Part shown: piece by piece, positions 1-8,583 of the stretch
Numbering within the stretch: the stretch's first letter is position 1
Layout: each line of letters opens with the position of its first letter
Assembly: GCF_014648655.1 (NCBI RefSeq)
Contig: NZ_BMRN01000008.1
Span: 124,001 to 188,000 of the forward strand
DNA: 64,000 nt
DNA from: Streptomyces atratus
Lineage (GTDB): Bacteria > Actinomycetota > Actinomycetes > Streptomycetales > Streptomycetaceae
Direction of reading: 5' to 3'
Made by a program: the position numbers and the translations under genes
The notes under the pieces: model-generated
Seen by the model: the letters and a program-made list of their open reading frames with translations, nothing else
Told to the model about the DNA's origin: nothing
Database searches by the model: none

Positions 1-42
1 CCAGTCCGGCTGAGCTGAGAGCATAGGGGCGGATTCAACGAC

Positions 43-1377
43 ATGGAGATGAGAATGCCGGAGAGCGGCGCAAGCCGGGCCCAGCAGGAACGTACACACA
101 TATCGACCACCCAGGCCGTGGCCGCGGAGTCGGCGGCCACCGGCACACCTCCCGGAAATCCGGCCGCCACCGACGCGGCCCGGCGCACCGGACTCCTCGT
201 CACCCTGGTCCTCGGCGGCCTCACCGCACTGCCGCCGCTCTCCATGGACATGTACCTCCCGGCTCTGCCCGCGGTCACCGAGTCCCTGCACGCCTCCGCC
301 GCGACCGTGCAGCTCACCCTCACCGCCTGCCTCACCGGCATGGCGCTCGGGCAGGTCGTCGTCGGACCGATGAGCGACCGGTGGGGCAGGCGCAGGCCGC
401 TGCTCCTCGGCATGATCATCTATGTCGTCGCCACCGCGATCTGCGTCTTCGCCCCCACCACGGAACTCCTCATCGGCTTCCGCCTCCTGCAGGGCCTGGC
501 CGGTGCGGCGGGGATCGTCATCGCCCGTGCCGTGGTGCGCGACATGTACGACGGCGTGGAGATGGCCAGGTTCTTCTCCACCCTGATGCTGATCTCCGGC
601 GTCGCACCGATCGTCGCACCGCTGATCGGCGGACAGGTTCTGCGGTTCACCGACTGGCGGGGGATCTTCGCCGTCCTCACCGTCGTCGGCGTGGTGCTCA
701 CCCTGGTCGTCCAGAAGTGGCTGCACGAGACCCTGCCGCCGCAGGACCGGCACACCGGCGGCATCGGCGACGCGCTGCGCACCATGCGCGGGCTGCTCGC
801 CGACCGGGTCTTCACCGGCTACATGATCGCGGGCAGCCTCGCCTTCGCCGCCCTCTTCTCGTACGTGAGCGCCTCGCCGTTCGTCGTGCAGGAGATCTAC
901 GGGGCCTCGCCGCAGACGTTCAGCCTGCTCTTCGGCATCAACTCGGTCGGCCTGATCGTCGTGGGCCAGATCAACGGCAAGGTACTGGTCGGCCGGATCA
1001 GCCTGGACAAGGCGCTCGCCTTCGGGCTCTCGGTCATCGTGCTGGCCGCGGCCGCGCTGCTGCTGATGACGTCCGGGGTCTTCGGGCACGTGGGCCTGGT
1101 CCCGGTCGCGGCCGGGCTCTTCGTGCTGATGTCGGCGATGGGGCTCGCGATGCCCAACACGAACGCACAGGCCCTGATGCGTACGAAGCACGCTGCCGGG
1201 TCCGCCTCCGCACTGCTCGGTACGTCGTCATTCCTGATCGGCGCCGTCGCCTCGCCGCTCGTCGGAATCGCGGGCGAGGGGACGGCCGTTCCGATGGCTG
1301 TCGTGCAGCTGGTGTGCGCGGTGGGTGCGATGGCCTGCTTCCTGGGGTTGTGCCGGCCCTGGCAGCGGGCTTCGTAG
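43..1377 (+). CDS. Bcr/CflA-family multidrug efflux MFS transporter
   Basis: A 444-residue drug:proton antiporter of the Bcr/CflA branch of the major facilitator superfamily, expected in the cytoplasmic membrane with 12 helices. The family signature is visible: SMDMYLPALP at the end of helix 1 (about residues 67-76), then GPMSDRWGRRRPLL in the loop between helices 2 and 3. About 45 residues of Ala/Thr-rich cytoplasmic tail precede the first helix. ATG at 43 is taken; ATG at 55 is an equally possible start because ribosome-binding sequence before either is weak. The gene stands alone. The 255 bp beyond its stop do not hold an intact gene but keep a coding-like base pattern on the other strand. 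The family is certain, the substrate is not. Confidence 0.9.
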   Translation: MEMRMPESGASRAQQERTHISTTQAVAAESAATGTPPGNPAATDAARRTGLLVTLVLGGLTALPPLSMDMYLPALPAVTESLHASAATVQLTLTACLTGMALGQVVVGPMSDRWGRRRPLLLGMIIYVVATAICVFAPTTELLIGFRLLQGLAGAAGIVIARAVVRDMYDGVEMARFFSTLMLISGVAPIVAPLIGGQVLRFTDWRGIFAVLTVVGVVLTLVVQKWLHETLPPQDRHTGGIGDALRTMRGLLADRVFTGYMIAGSLAFAALFSYVSASPFVVQEIYGASPQTFSLLFGINSVGLIVVGQINGKVLVGRISLDKALAFGLSVIVLAAAALLLMTSGVFGHVGLVPVAAGLFVLMSAMGLAMPNTNAQALMRTKHAAGSASALLGTSSFLIGAVASPLVGIAGEGTAVPMAVVQLVCAVGAMACFLGLCRPWQRAS

Positions 1378-1632
1378 CGGGGCCGGGTCCAGCCCCACGT
1401 CCCGCCGCTGATCAGGTCCGGTCCGAGGTGGCGGGAGACGACGGAGACGATCGCCGGTACCGCGCCTTCCCCCGACGCGTGCTTGAAGGTGTGGACCACG
1501 CAGGTCCGCACCGGGTGCATCGGCCCGCCGGGGAATCCGCAGTCGTCGGCGTACAGGGGCCGGTGCCGCGGGTGTGCCAGGGCGAAGCAGACGAGCGTGT
1601 TTCCGCAGGCCCGGTCGGACCGAGCGGTACAC

Positions 1633-2940
1633 CTAGTTCGCGCTCGGGTAGCCGATCAGATGCGAGCGGTCCTTCTCGTCCGTCCAGCGGAACAGGCCGA
1701 CGCCGTCCGACGTCACCGCGCCCGGAATCCGTTGGTTCGAGGGCAGGGCACCCGTCGTGCCGCTCCTGATCGCCACCGCGACGGGGGTGCCGCCGCCGGC
1801 CAGTACGTCGGCCGCGTTGCGTGCGTTCGCCGCGCCGTACGCGATGCCCTCGTCGTTCACGGACGCGAGCGTCAGCGGCTTCGTGCCGTCCGCCCCCTCG
1901 AAGCAGAACCCCCGCTTCGTCAACAGGTCGAAGGCGAGCGGACCGGCCACCAGGAAGTTGCCCGAGGGCGCGGCGACCAGCTGCGGGTACTGGCCCGGCT
2001 TGATCGCAGGCTTGCTGCACTCCACCGAGGCGAGGGGCTTGCCCGTCTCCAGGTCCTGCACCGTCCACAGGTCATGGGTGGCGGCCCGCTTCGCCCCCTT
2101 CGCGAGCTGCCACTTCGCCAGCACCAGGCCCGGGACCACCGATGTCGGGATTCCGCTGAGCCGGTCGGTGCCCTTGGGGGCGACATTGCGGCTGAACCAG
2201 CCACCCTGCACCCAGAATTCCTTGGCCCCGCTGACCAGCAGGCCCTTCTTCGTCAGCCCGCGTACCTCGGTGAGCTGCTTGCAGGTCTTGCAGCCCTTCG
2301 GGTACTTGAGCGCGGGGGCGGTGATCTCCGACACCCGGCCGGTCACCGGGTCGACCACCGCGCTGTTCGTCCGGCCGTCGCTGATGAGGATGCCGGGGCC
2401 GGTGGTGGTGACCGTGGGGACGGAGTTCCACGGCACCTCGATGCGCCGCCGGGAGCCGTCCTGCACGTCGTAGACATCCAGCGAGACGATCGTGTCGGCG
2501 GGGGTCAGCGCGTTCTCGCCGACCTTCCCGTACGACCACGTCACGAAGTACTCGTGGTCGTCCACGGTGACCGGGAGGAGCCTCGGGAAGTGCTGCGGGG
2601 ACGGGGGCCGCCAGCTCTCCCCGTGCCAGCCGGCCTCCCCGGTCTCCGAGTCGATGGTCCGCAGCTGGTACTTGGTGTCCGAGACCCGCACGAGATAGGC
2701 GAGGCTGCCCGTCGTCCGGGAGAGCGCGTAGTCGGGCGAGGTGCCGATGAGCTCCCAGCCGTGCTCGGTTGCGAACACGGAGGGGACGGTGAGCTGTGTC
2801 ACCGGGGCCGCGCTCGCCTTGGCCCGCTTCTTCGGCTTGTCGGAGCTCTTCTCGCCGCTGCCGCAGGTGGCCAGCAGAAGCAGCATGGCAAGCACGAGCA
2901 CTCCGCCGACCAGAACCAGGCGCACGATCTTCTGTCTCAT
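1633..2940 (-). CDS. Lipoprotein-like secreted protein with PQQ-type beta-propeller character
   Basis: A 435-residue exported protein of unknown role. The N-terminus has a long hydrophobic signal (about residues 7-24) ending in LLATCGSG, which gives a plausible though imperfect lipobox at the Cys. A Lys/Ala-rich linker follows, then repeats of the type 'W-x-x-x-D-x-x-T/S-G' (TIDSETGEAGW, VVDPVTGRV, VQDLETGKPL), typical of PQQ-like/WD propeller blades. The CxxC at 'GCKTCKQL' is unusual for this fold and may form a disulfide outside the cell. ATG at 2940 follows a GAGGGAAACC ribosome-binding stretch. It is transcribed away from the methyltransferase gene at 3082 and has no obvious partner. The extracellular location is well supported, the propeller assignment moderately. 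Confidence 0.75.
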   Translation of the reverse strand: MRQKIVRLVLVGGVLVLAMLLLLATCGSGEKSSDKPKKRAKASAAPVTQLTVPSVFATEHGWELIGTSPDYALSRTTGSLAYLVRVSDTKYQLRTIDSETGEAGWHGESWRPPSPQHFPRLLPVTVDDHEYFVTWSYGKVGENALTPADTIVSLDVYDVQDGSRRRIEVPWNSVPTVTTTGPGILISDGRTNSAVVDPVTGRVSEITAPALKYPKGCKTCKQLTEVRGLTKKGLLVSGAKEFWVQGGWFSRNVAPKGTDRLSGIPTSVVPGLVLAKWQLAKGAKRAATHDLWTVQDLETGKPLASVECSKPAIKPGQYPQLVAAPSGNFLVAGPLAFDLLTKRGFCFEGADGTKPLTLASVNDEGIAYGAANARNAADVLAGGGTPVAVAIRSGTTGALPSNQRIPGAVTSDGVGLFRWTDEKDRSHLIGYPSAN

Positions 2941-3081
2941 GGTTTCCCTCGATGGGCGATCCCGACCTCGCGCCGGTCAGCGTAGCAACTTGCGCAGGCG
3001 CCGCGGCAGTTCGCATGCACTGCTGTTCGCTACGGGTGCCGGGTCGGAAGGGGGTCGGCCGCCTTTGCCTACAATTCGTCG

Positions 3082-4089
3082 GTGAACGCCACCCTCCCCA
3101 CCGCGGAAACCCTGCGCGCGGCGCTGGCCGGACTGCTCGACGGGCTGCCGCCCAAGCAGGCCGCCCAGGCCGTCGACCGGCTCATCGCCAACTACCGCGG
3201 GACCACCCCCACGGACGCCCCGGTGCTGCGCGACCGTTCCGACGTCGCCGCGTACGCCGCGTACCGGATGCCCGCGACCTTCGAAGCGGTACGGTCCGCA
3301 CTTGCCGCACTCCAGGAGGCAGCCCCGGACTGGGTGCCCGCCACGCACACCGACATCGGCGGCGGCACCGGAGCGGCGAGCTGGGCCGTGGCGGGGGCCT
3401 GGGAGGGGCCGAGGACGACTGTCCTGGACTGGGCCGAGCCCGCACTCGCCCTCGGCCGGGAACTGGCCGCGATCTCCGGCATCCCCGCCCTGCGCACCGC
3501 CGAGTGGCGCCGGGCCCGGATCGGCACCGGCCTCGAACTCGCCCCCACGGACCTGATCACCGTCTCCTACGTGCTCAAGGAGCTGACGGCGGACGCCCGC
3601 GCCGGCCTCGTCGACACCGCGGCGGCCGCCGCACAGGCGGTCGTGGTCGTCGAGCCGGGCACCCCCGACGGCTACGCCCGGATCATCGAGGCCCGCGACC
3701 GGCTGATCGCCGCCGGGCTGAAGGTCGCCGCGCCCTGCCCGCACGACGACGCCTGCCCCATCGAGCCGGGCACGGACTGGTGCCACTTCTCGGCCCGGGT
3801 CAGCCGCTCCTCGCTGCACCGGCAGGTCAAGGGCGGTTCGCTGCCGTACGAGGACGAGAAGTTCAGCTATGTCGTGGCGACCCGCTTCCGGACGGAACCC
3901 GTCCGCGCGCGGGTCACCCGCAAGCCGCAGATCCGCAAGGGGCAGGTGCTGCTGGACCTGTGCACCCGTGACGAGGCTCTGCAGCGCTCCACAGTCACCA
4001 AGCGGCACGGCGAGCTGTACCGGGCCGCCCGGGACATCGCGTGGGGCGACGAGTGGCCGCCGCACGACGTGGGTGAGTCCGGCGCCTGA
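3082..4089 (+). CDS. Rsm22-like small ribosomal subunit methyltransferase
   Basis: A 335-residue SAM-dependent methyltransferase-like protein of the Rsm22/METTL17 family, linked to assembly of the small ribosomal subunit. A Rossmann SAM-binding loop is seen in HTDIGGGTGAASWA (about residues 91-104). The family's cysteines are present as PCPHDDACP ... WCHF (about residues 217-236). In mitochondrial homologues these bind an iron-sulfur cluster, so a cluster is inferred here. The Lys/Arg-rich tail is typical of the family. GTG at 3082 was chosen because TACAAT at 3070-3075 sits 6 nt before it with no Shine-Dalgarno sequence, which fits a leaderless mRNA. It stands alone between divergent and convergent neighbours. 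Confidence 0.85.
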   Translation: MNATLPTAETLRAALAGLLDGLPPKQAAQAVDRLIANYRGTTPTDAPVLRDRSDVAAYAAYRMPATFEAVRSALAALQEAAPDWVPATHTDIGGGTGAASWAVAGAWEGPRTTVLDWAEPALALGRELAAISGIPALRTAEWRRARIGTGLELAPTDLITVSYVLKELTADARAGLVDTAAAAAQAVVVVEPGTPDGYARIIEARDRLIAAGLKVAAPCPHDDACPIEPGTDWCHFSARVSRSSLHRQVKGGSLPYEDEKFSYVVATRFRTEPVRARVTRKPQIRKGQVLLDLCTRDEALQRSTVTKRHGELYRAARDIAWGDEWPPHDVGESGA

Positions 4090-4110
4090 GAGCGGCTGCC
4101 GGACCTCCGG

Positions 4111-4926
4111 CTACCCGCGCAGCTCCTGCGTGCAGCACTTCACGCTGCCGCCGCCCTTCAGCAGCTCGCCCAGATCCATCGGCACCGGCTCGAAGCCGCG
4201 CGCCCGCAACGGATCGAAGAGCCCCGTGGCGGCCTGCGGCAGCAGCACATGGAGCCCGTCGCTCACCGCGTTGAGGCCGAGCGCCGCCGCATCCGCCTCC
4301 TCGGCGATCAGTGCGTCGGGGAAGAGCCGCGCCAGCACCGACCGGCTGCCCGGCGAGAAGGCGCCCGGGTAGTACATGATCTCGTCGCCCGCGTCGTCGA
4401 GCACGGACAGAGCCGTGTCCAGGTGGTAGTAGCGCGGGTCGACCAGATCGAGCCCGACCACCGGGCGCCCGAAGAACTCCTGCGCCTCGTTGTGCGAGAG
4501 GGGGCTGGACCGGAAGCCCCGCCCGGCCAGGATGTACGAAGCGGTGACCGCGAAGTCGCCCTCGCCCTCGTTGACGTGGGCCGGTTCATGGATCGCGGTG
4601 AAGCCGTTGTCCCGGAACCACTCGCGATGGGCCCCGGCCTCCTCGTACCGCTCCTGGTACGCGAACCGGGCGCCGAGCACCCGGCCGTCGATGACGGTGG
4701 CACCGTTGGCGGCGAAGACCATGTCGGGCAGTTCGGGGCGGGGGGTGAGCAGCTCCACGGTGTGTCCGAGGGTGCGGTAACGGTCGCGCAGGTCCTCCCA
4801 CTGGGTCTGGGCCAGGGGGAGATCCACAGGCTTGCTGGGGTCCATCCACGGGTTGATGGAGTACGTCACCCTGAAGTGGGCCGGGGCGCACATCAGGTAA
4901 CGGCGGGGTGTGGCTTCACGAGGCAA
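4111..4926 (-). CDS. ddaH: Dimethylargininase / amidinotransferase-family hydrolase (DDAH)
   Basis: Hydrolyses N(G),N(G)-dimethylarginine (or arginine in related enzymes) to citrulline plus an amine; cytoplasmic. The amidinotransferase fold is recognisable from FAANGATV (substrate-binding Asn), HVNEGEGDF, the catalytic His in YYHLDTALS, and the nucleophile region VKCCTQEL at the extreme C-terminus. The frame stays open upstream to 5097, but that extension has no family similarity and would run through the intergenic region. I chose TTG at 4926 because GAGGAG lies 6 nt upstream and the protein then begins LPREATPRRYLMC, as in Streptomyces homologues. It is divergent from a TetR gene at 5096, which may control it. 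Confidence 0.88.
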   Translation of the reverse strand: MPREATPRRYLMCAPAHFRVTYSINPWMDPSKPVDLPLAQTQWEDLRDRYRTLGHTVELLTPRPELPDMVFAANGATVIDGRVLGARFAYQERYEEAGAHREWFRDNGFTAIHEPAHVNEGEGDFAVTASYILAGRGFRSSPLSHNEAQEFFGRPVVGLDLVDPRYYHLDTALSVLDDAGDEIMYYPGAFSPGSRSVLARLFPDALIAEEADAAALGLNAVSDGLHVLLPQAATGLFDPLRARGFEPVPMDLGELLKGGGSVKCCTQELRG

Positions 4927-5059
4927 TGAGGGCTCCTCACGAAAAGCAGGGGTTACCTGCCGGGGGACTTCGCACGGGTCTGTGCGTGAGCCCATGGTCC
5001 ACTTTCCGGGGCCCGCGCGCAGTGATCCGATCGGGTGGTTCCGCACGGTGATGAGACGA

Positions 5060-5075
5060 CACGTATCGACTCGTG
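5060..5075. promoter_or_regulatory. Candidate TetR operator between ddaH and tetR
   Basis: CACG-N8-CGTG inverted repeat immediately upstream of the TAGATT hexamer (5083-5088) that probably serves as -10 for the tetR gene. The position would allow the divergent TetR protein to repress itself and perhaps ddaH. The assignment rests on symmetry and location only. Confidence 0.35.
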
Positions 5076-5095
5076 CCGCTGCTAGATTTGCCGGC

Positions 5096-5713
5096 ATGGT
5101 AGAGAACCGGCCACCCGACCCCAGTCGCCGCAGCGAGCGCTCGCGCCGTGCGATCTACGACGCGGCGCTCGGCCTGGTCGGCGAGGTGGGCTACCCCAGG
5201 ACCACCGTCGAGGCCATCGCCGCGCGGGCCGGCGTCGGGAAGCAGACGATCTACCGGTGGTGGCCCTCCAAGGCGGCCGTCCTCCTGGAGGCCTTCGTCG
5301 CTCTCGGTGACCGGGTCGCCGAGGAGAACGGCGCGGGTGACGCGCGGGGGCTCCCGGACACCGGTGATCTCGCGGCCGACCTCAAAGTCGTCCTGCGGGC
5401 CACCGTCGACGAGCTGACCGACCCCGCCTTCGAGGCGCCGACCAGGGCACTGGCCGCCGAGGGGATCGTCGACCCGCAGCTCGGCGCCGAATTCGTCCAG
5501 AAGCTGCTCGATCCCTCACTCCGGCTGTACGTCGCACGGCTGCGCGCCGCGCAGGAGGCGGGTCAGGTGCGCGCCGACATCGACCCGCGGATCGCCCTGG
5601 AACTCCTCGTGGGTCCGCTCACCCACCGTTGGCTGCTGCGCACCCTCCCGCTCACCCATGAGTACGCGGACGCGATCGTCGACTACACCCTGCACGGGCT
5701 GGCGCACCCCTGA
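5096..5713 (+). CDS. TetR/AcrR-family transcriptional regulator
   Basis: A 205-residue repressor-type protein. The N-terminal helix-turn-helix is clear (TTVEAIAARAGVGKQTIYRWW, about residues 34-54), and the C-terminal ligand domain is of the TetR_C family with an all-helical profile (LELLVGPLTHRWLL). ATG at 5096 is preferred over the open frame back to 4910 because the HTH then starts at the usual distance from the N-terminus. TAGATT at 5083-5088 lies 7 nt before the ATG with no ribosome-binding site, suggesting a leaderless transcript. The divergent ddaH gene 169 bp away is the most likely target; the ligand is unknown. Confidence 0.9.
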   Translation: MVENRPPDPSRRSERSRRAIYDAALGLVGEVGYPRTTVEAIAARAGVGKQTIYRWWPSKAAVLLEAFVALGDRVAEENGAGDARGLPDTGDLAADLKVVLRATVDELTDPAFEAPTRALAAEGIVDPQLGAEFVQKLLDPSLRLYVARLRAAQEAGQVRADIDPRIALELLVGPLTHRWLLRTLPLTHEYADAIVDYTLHGLAHP

Positions 5714-5855
5714 GACGCACCCGTCATTTCATGACAAGAAGTGGCATAGTGCGCAGCTCGTGGCGTCGTCCCCCGTACCCCGCTTCGGAACTCCGGCCAC
5801 CCGAGGCGCAGGATGGTGGGACCATGGGCAGGGCAACGCTGAGGTAAGGGGATTG

Positions 5856-6602
5856 ATGGGCGCCGATTTCGGCCGTTATCGCGGCTCAGAGAGCAAATTT
5901 TCCCAATGGCTTCGCCGCCGACCCAAACCCCAGCAGAGCGAGGTCGACGACACCGCCCGGGAGGCGCTGCTCCTGGCTGTCGCCGAAGCCGGAATGCCGA
6001 TCGCGCCCGCCGCCCATCCGGTCGGCTACCGATGTTCGTGCGAACGCATCGGCTGTCCCACCCCCGCCCGGCACCCCATCTCCTTCGCGTGGCAGACGCA
6101 GTCCACCACCGACCGTGCCCAGATCGAGCGCTGGGCCCGCAGCCACCCGCAGGCCAACTTCATCACTGCGACCGGCATGATCCACGACGTTCTCGACGTA
6201 CCGCTGTCCGCGGGCAGCCAGGCACTGGAACGGCTTCTCGCCGCAGGCATCGACGTCGGCCCCGTCGCACGCTCCGGTGACGACCGGATGCTGTTCTTCA
6301 CCGCCACCCGCGGTACGCCCGAGGACGAGGACGAGTGGTGGCCGTGCGAGCTGGACTGCCACCCCGAGACCATGGACGAGCATCCGGGACTGCGGTGGCA
6401 CTGCCGCGGCAGCTACGTACTCCTGCCGCCGGCCAGGCTGCCCGGTGAGCTGGATGTGCAGTGGGTGCGGGGGCCGGAGAACCCGCTGCCCGATCCGCTG
6501 ACGCTGCTGGAGACGCTCACGGACTCGTGTGCGCAGTACGCGGACGCGGCGGACCAGAGCGATCTGGACCATGACGCGGTGGCGTGGCCGCTGAGCCGCT
6601 AG
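5856..6602 (+). CDS. Stand-alone primase-polymerase-like (prim-pol) domain protein
   Basis: A 248-residue protein resembling the N-terminal 'bifunctional DNA primase/polymerase' domain, without helicase or other partner domain. Family features include the Cys cluster YRCSCERIGCPTPARHP (about residues 56-72), the NFITATG strand, and the C-terminal GSYVLLPPARL segment. The acidic pair expected in active archaeo-eukaryotic-type primases (hDhD) reads LDVP here, so the second metal-binding Asp is missing and catalysis is doubtful. ATG at 5856 follows GAGG at 5841-5844, a rather long spacing; TTG at 5853 is not excluded. It lies 142 bp downstream of tetR and ends just before an array of intergenic repeats. 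It is probably a conserved chromosomal gene rather than a plasmid remnant. Confidence 0.75.
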   Translation: MGADFGRYRGSESKFSQWLRRRPKPQQSEVDDTAREALLLAVAEAGMPIAPAAHPVGYRCSCERIGCPTPARHPISFAWQTQSTTDRAQIERWARSHPQANFITATGMIHDVLDVPLSAGSQALERLLAAGIDVGPVARSGDDRMLFFTATRGTPEDEDEWWPCELDCHPETMDEHPGLRWHCRGSYVLLPPARLPGELDVQWVRGPENPLPDPLTLLETLTDSCAQYADAADQSDLDHDAVAWPLSR

Positions 6603-6615
6603 CTCAATGACCGGG

Positions 6616-6703
6616 GCCGTCCGGTGGTTGCTTGTCAATCGCCGGACGGGCTCGACAATCGCCGGACGGGCCGGGCGGCGTCCTCGATCGCCGGACGGCT
6701 TGA
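6616..6703. repeat. Intergenic repeat cluster, core CGCCGGACGGGC
   Basis: Three close copies of AATCGCCGGACGGGC-like units (6638-6652, 6658-6672, 6687-6701) preceded by an inverted partial copy (GGCCGTCCGGTGG). They fill the gap between the prim-pol-like gene and the convergent lipoprotein gene and could fold into terminator-like hairpins. The same core occurs at 18.1, 35.57, 53.7 and 54.05 kb. Confidence 0.75.
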
Positions 6704-6714
6704 TTCTGCCCCGG

Positions 6715-7707
6715 TCACGACCCCTTCGCCGCCGTCAGGCCCGGCAGCCGGTTCAGTATGACCACCTTGCCGTCCCCGGCGCCCTTCTTCGGAACGAACA
6801 CCAGCTGGCTGGAGACCCGCTCCTTGGTGAGGGTGGACTTCACCTCACCGGTCAGCAGCGCCTCCACATCCGCGTTGAGCGGCGGACGCAGGCCCTTTGC
6901 CGCGGTCTGCCGTTCGAAATGCTTGCTGCTGAAGAAGACCAGCGCCCCGCCGTCGTCCGTCTTCAGGCCGAGCGGCGCGAACGTACCGCTGTCCAGCGGC
7001 TGGTCGATGTACTGGTACGAGAAGCCCGCCCGACGGGTGGTGCGGCGAGCGTCCCGCCAGCCCGAAGTGGTGGTGCCGGGGGCGAAGACGTCCGGGGTGC
7101 CCTTCTGCAAGTACCCCGTGTACTGGGTGCCCAAGTCCTCCGGCGCCACGGCCAGTTCGGAGCTGTCCGCGGCCACCGGCTCGGCCAGGCCGTCGCTGTC
7201 CTTCGTGAAACCGGGCAGCTGGGACGGTGCGACGACCGACAGATAGGAGGTCTTCCACCCCGCGTCCGGCCCGGACTTGACGAAGGCGAGCAGCCAGCGG
7301 GTGTCCAGCTTTCCGCTGTCCTCGTCGCGGTTGGAGTCCGTGTCCGCGAGGAACCACCGCGGCCAGCCGGCCTTCTTCGGGATGAGATACCTGGCGTCGG
7401 TCAGCTCCAACGGCGTGTGGTTCGCGTTGCCGTCCGGATTGTTCTTCTGGCGTGCCTTCAGCCCGGCCTGGTTGATCGCGCCCAGCGGGCCCGCGACCCG
7501 GTCCGCGTCCAGAGCCGGGTCGTAGGCCTTGTCCGCCGCGTTGTACGCGGCGGTGAAGGCCTTCAGGGCCTGTGCGGCCTCAGACCTGGTTGCCGCCGGC
7601 ACCACTTCCAGCTCGCCGTGCACCGTCACGCACCCGCTCGCCGTCATGGACAGCACCGTCGCCGTCGCGAGCCCCGTCGCCAGCCGAATCGGCCTCAGGC
7701 TTCTCAT
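6715..7707 (-). CDS. Secreted lipoprotein at the end of the efe operon
   Basis: A 330-residue lipoprotein. The signal peptide MRSLRPIRLATGLATATVLS is followed by TASGC (Cys at about residue 26), and the mature part is soluble. I do not recognise a named domain beyond a general actinobacterial lipoprotein of unknown function. The start codon lies 128 nt inside the 3' end of efeU on the same strand, so the two are very likely co-transcribed and perhaps translationally coupled. Moving the start downstream would remove the signal peptide, so the overlap appears genuine. The operon position suggests an accessory role in iron uptake or cell-surface iron handling; this is inference. Upstream ribosome-binding sequence is weak (AGAAGG about 15 nt away). 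Confidence 0.75.
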   Translation of the reverse strand: MRSLRPIRLATGLATATVLSMTASGCVTVHGELEVVPAATRSEAAQALKAFTAAYNAADKAYDPALDADRVAGPLGAINQAGLKARQKNNPDGNANHTPLELTDARYLIPKKAGWPRWFLADTDSNRDEDSGKLDTRWLLAFVKSGPDAGWKTSYLSVVAPSQLPGFTKDSDGLAEPVAADSSELAVAPEDLGTQYTGYLQKGTPDVFAPGTTTSGWRDARRTTRRAGFSYQYIDQPLDSGTFAPLGLKTDDGGALVFFSSKHFERQTAAKGLRPPLNADVEALLTGEVKSTLTKERVSSQLVFVPKKGAGDGKVVILNRLPGLTAAKGS

Positions 7708-8551
7708 CCGTTGCTTTCTGCGCCTTCTGATCCGTCGCCCGCACTGACCGTCCGAACCCTACCGGGGCGAGGAACAGCGCGAGAGTGGGGATCAGATACA
7801 GCGCCCACACCGTGATCTGAAGAACGGTCGGGTCGGGCTGGAAGTTGAATGTGCCCTTCAGCAGCGTGCCGTACCAGCTGTCCGGCGGAATCGTGGCGCT
7901 GATGTCGAACGCCCGGTTGTGGATACCGCCCAGGAACTCGGCTTCCTGCAGGTCGTGGACGCCGTACGCGAGCACGCCCGCGGCGACGATCACCAGCATG
8001 CCGCCGGTCCAGGTGAAGAACTTCGACAGATTGATCCTCAGCGCACCGCGGTAGAACAGCCAGCCCAGCACGACGGCGGCCGCGATGCCGAGGAACGCAC
8101 CGATCATCGGGTGCCAGCCGTCGTCCGCCGCATGCACCGCACGCCACACGAACAGCGAAGTCTCCAGACCCTCCCGGCCCACCGCGAGGAGCGCCGTGGC
8201 GACCAGCGCGCCGGTGCCCATCGAGAGTGCCGCGTCGAGCTTGCCGTGCAGCTCCGTCTTCAGATGCCGCGCGGTGCGCCGCATCCAGAAGACCATCCAG
8301 GTGACCAGACCGACCGAGATGATCGACAGCGAACCGCCGAGCGCCTCCTGGGCCTTGAACGTCATCTCCTGCGAACCGAATTCGAGGCCGGCACCGAACG
8401 CCAGGCTGACGACGACCGCGATACCGACGCCGATCCAGATCGGCACCAGTTTGTTCTTGTTGCCGGTCTTCACCAGATAGGCGATGAGGATGCAGACGAC
8501 CAGGCTGGCCTCAAGGCCCTCACGCAGGCCGATCAGGAAGTTGCTGAACAC
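7580..8551 (-). CDS. efeU: FTR1-family iron permease EfeU
   Basis: The membrane permease of the EfeUOB iron importer, moving iron after oxidation. Both FTR1 hallmark REXXE motifs are present: REGLEAS at about residues 10-16 and REGLETS further on, with about seven hydrophobic helices. The open frame runs far upstream into efeB, but translation is placed at GTG 8551, where AAAAGGAG lies about 8 nt before and the protein opens with the canonical VFSNFLIGLREGLEA. The hydrophilic C-terminal tail (Ala/Gly/Asp/Arg-rich) overlaps the start of the lipoprotein gene by 128 nt. It is third in the efeO-efeB-efeU order, 32 nt after efeB. Confidence 0.93.
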   Translation of the reverse strand: MFSNFLIGLREGLEASLVVCILIAYLVKTGNKNKLVPIWIGVGIAVVVSLAFGAGLEFGSQEMTFKAQEALGGSLSIISVGLVTWMVFWMRRTARHLKTELHGKLDAALSMGTGALVATALLAVGREGLETSLFVWRAVHAADDGWHPMIGAFLGIAAAVVLGWLFYRGALRINLSKFFTWTGGMLVIVAAGVLAYGVHDLQEAEFLGGIHNRAFDISATIPPDSWYGTLLKGTFNFQPDPTVLQITVWALYLIPTLALFLAPVGFGRSVRATDQKAQKATDEKPEADSAGDGARDGDGAVHDGERVRDGARRAGSGAGGNQV

Positions 8552-8583
8552 GTCTCGGTTCTCCTTTTCTGCTTCGAGTCCCG

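Noticed and set aside
4927..5097. Longer ddaH start at 5097
   Set aside because: The extension overlaps the tetR start and promoter and shows no family similarity. TTG 4926 has a good ribosome-binding site.
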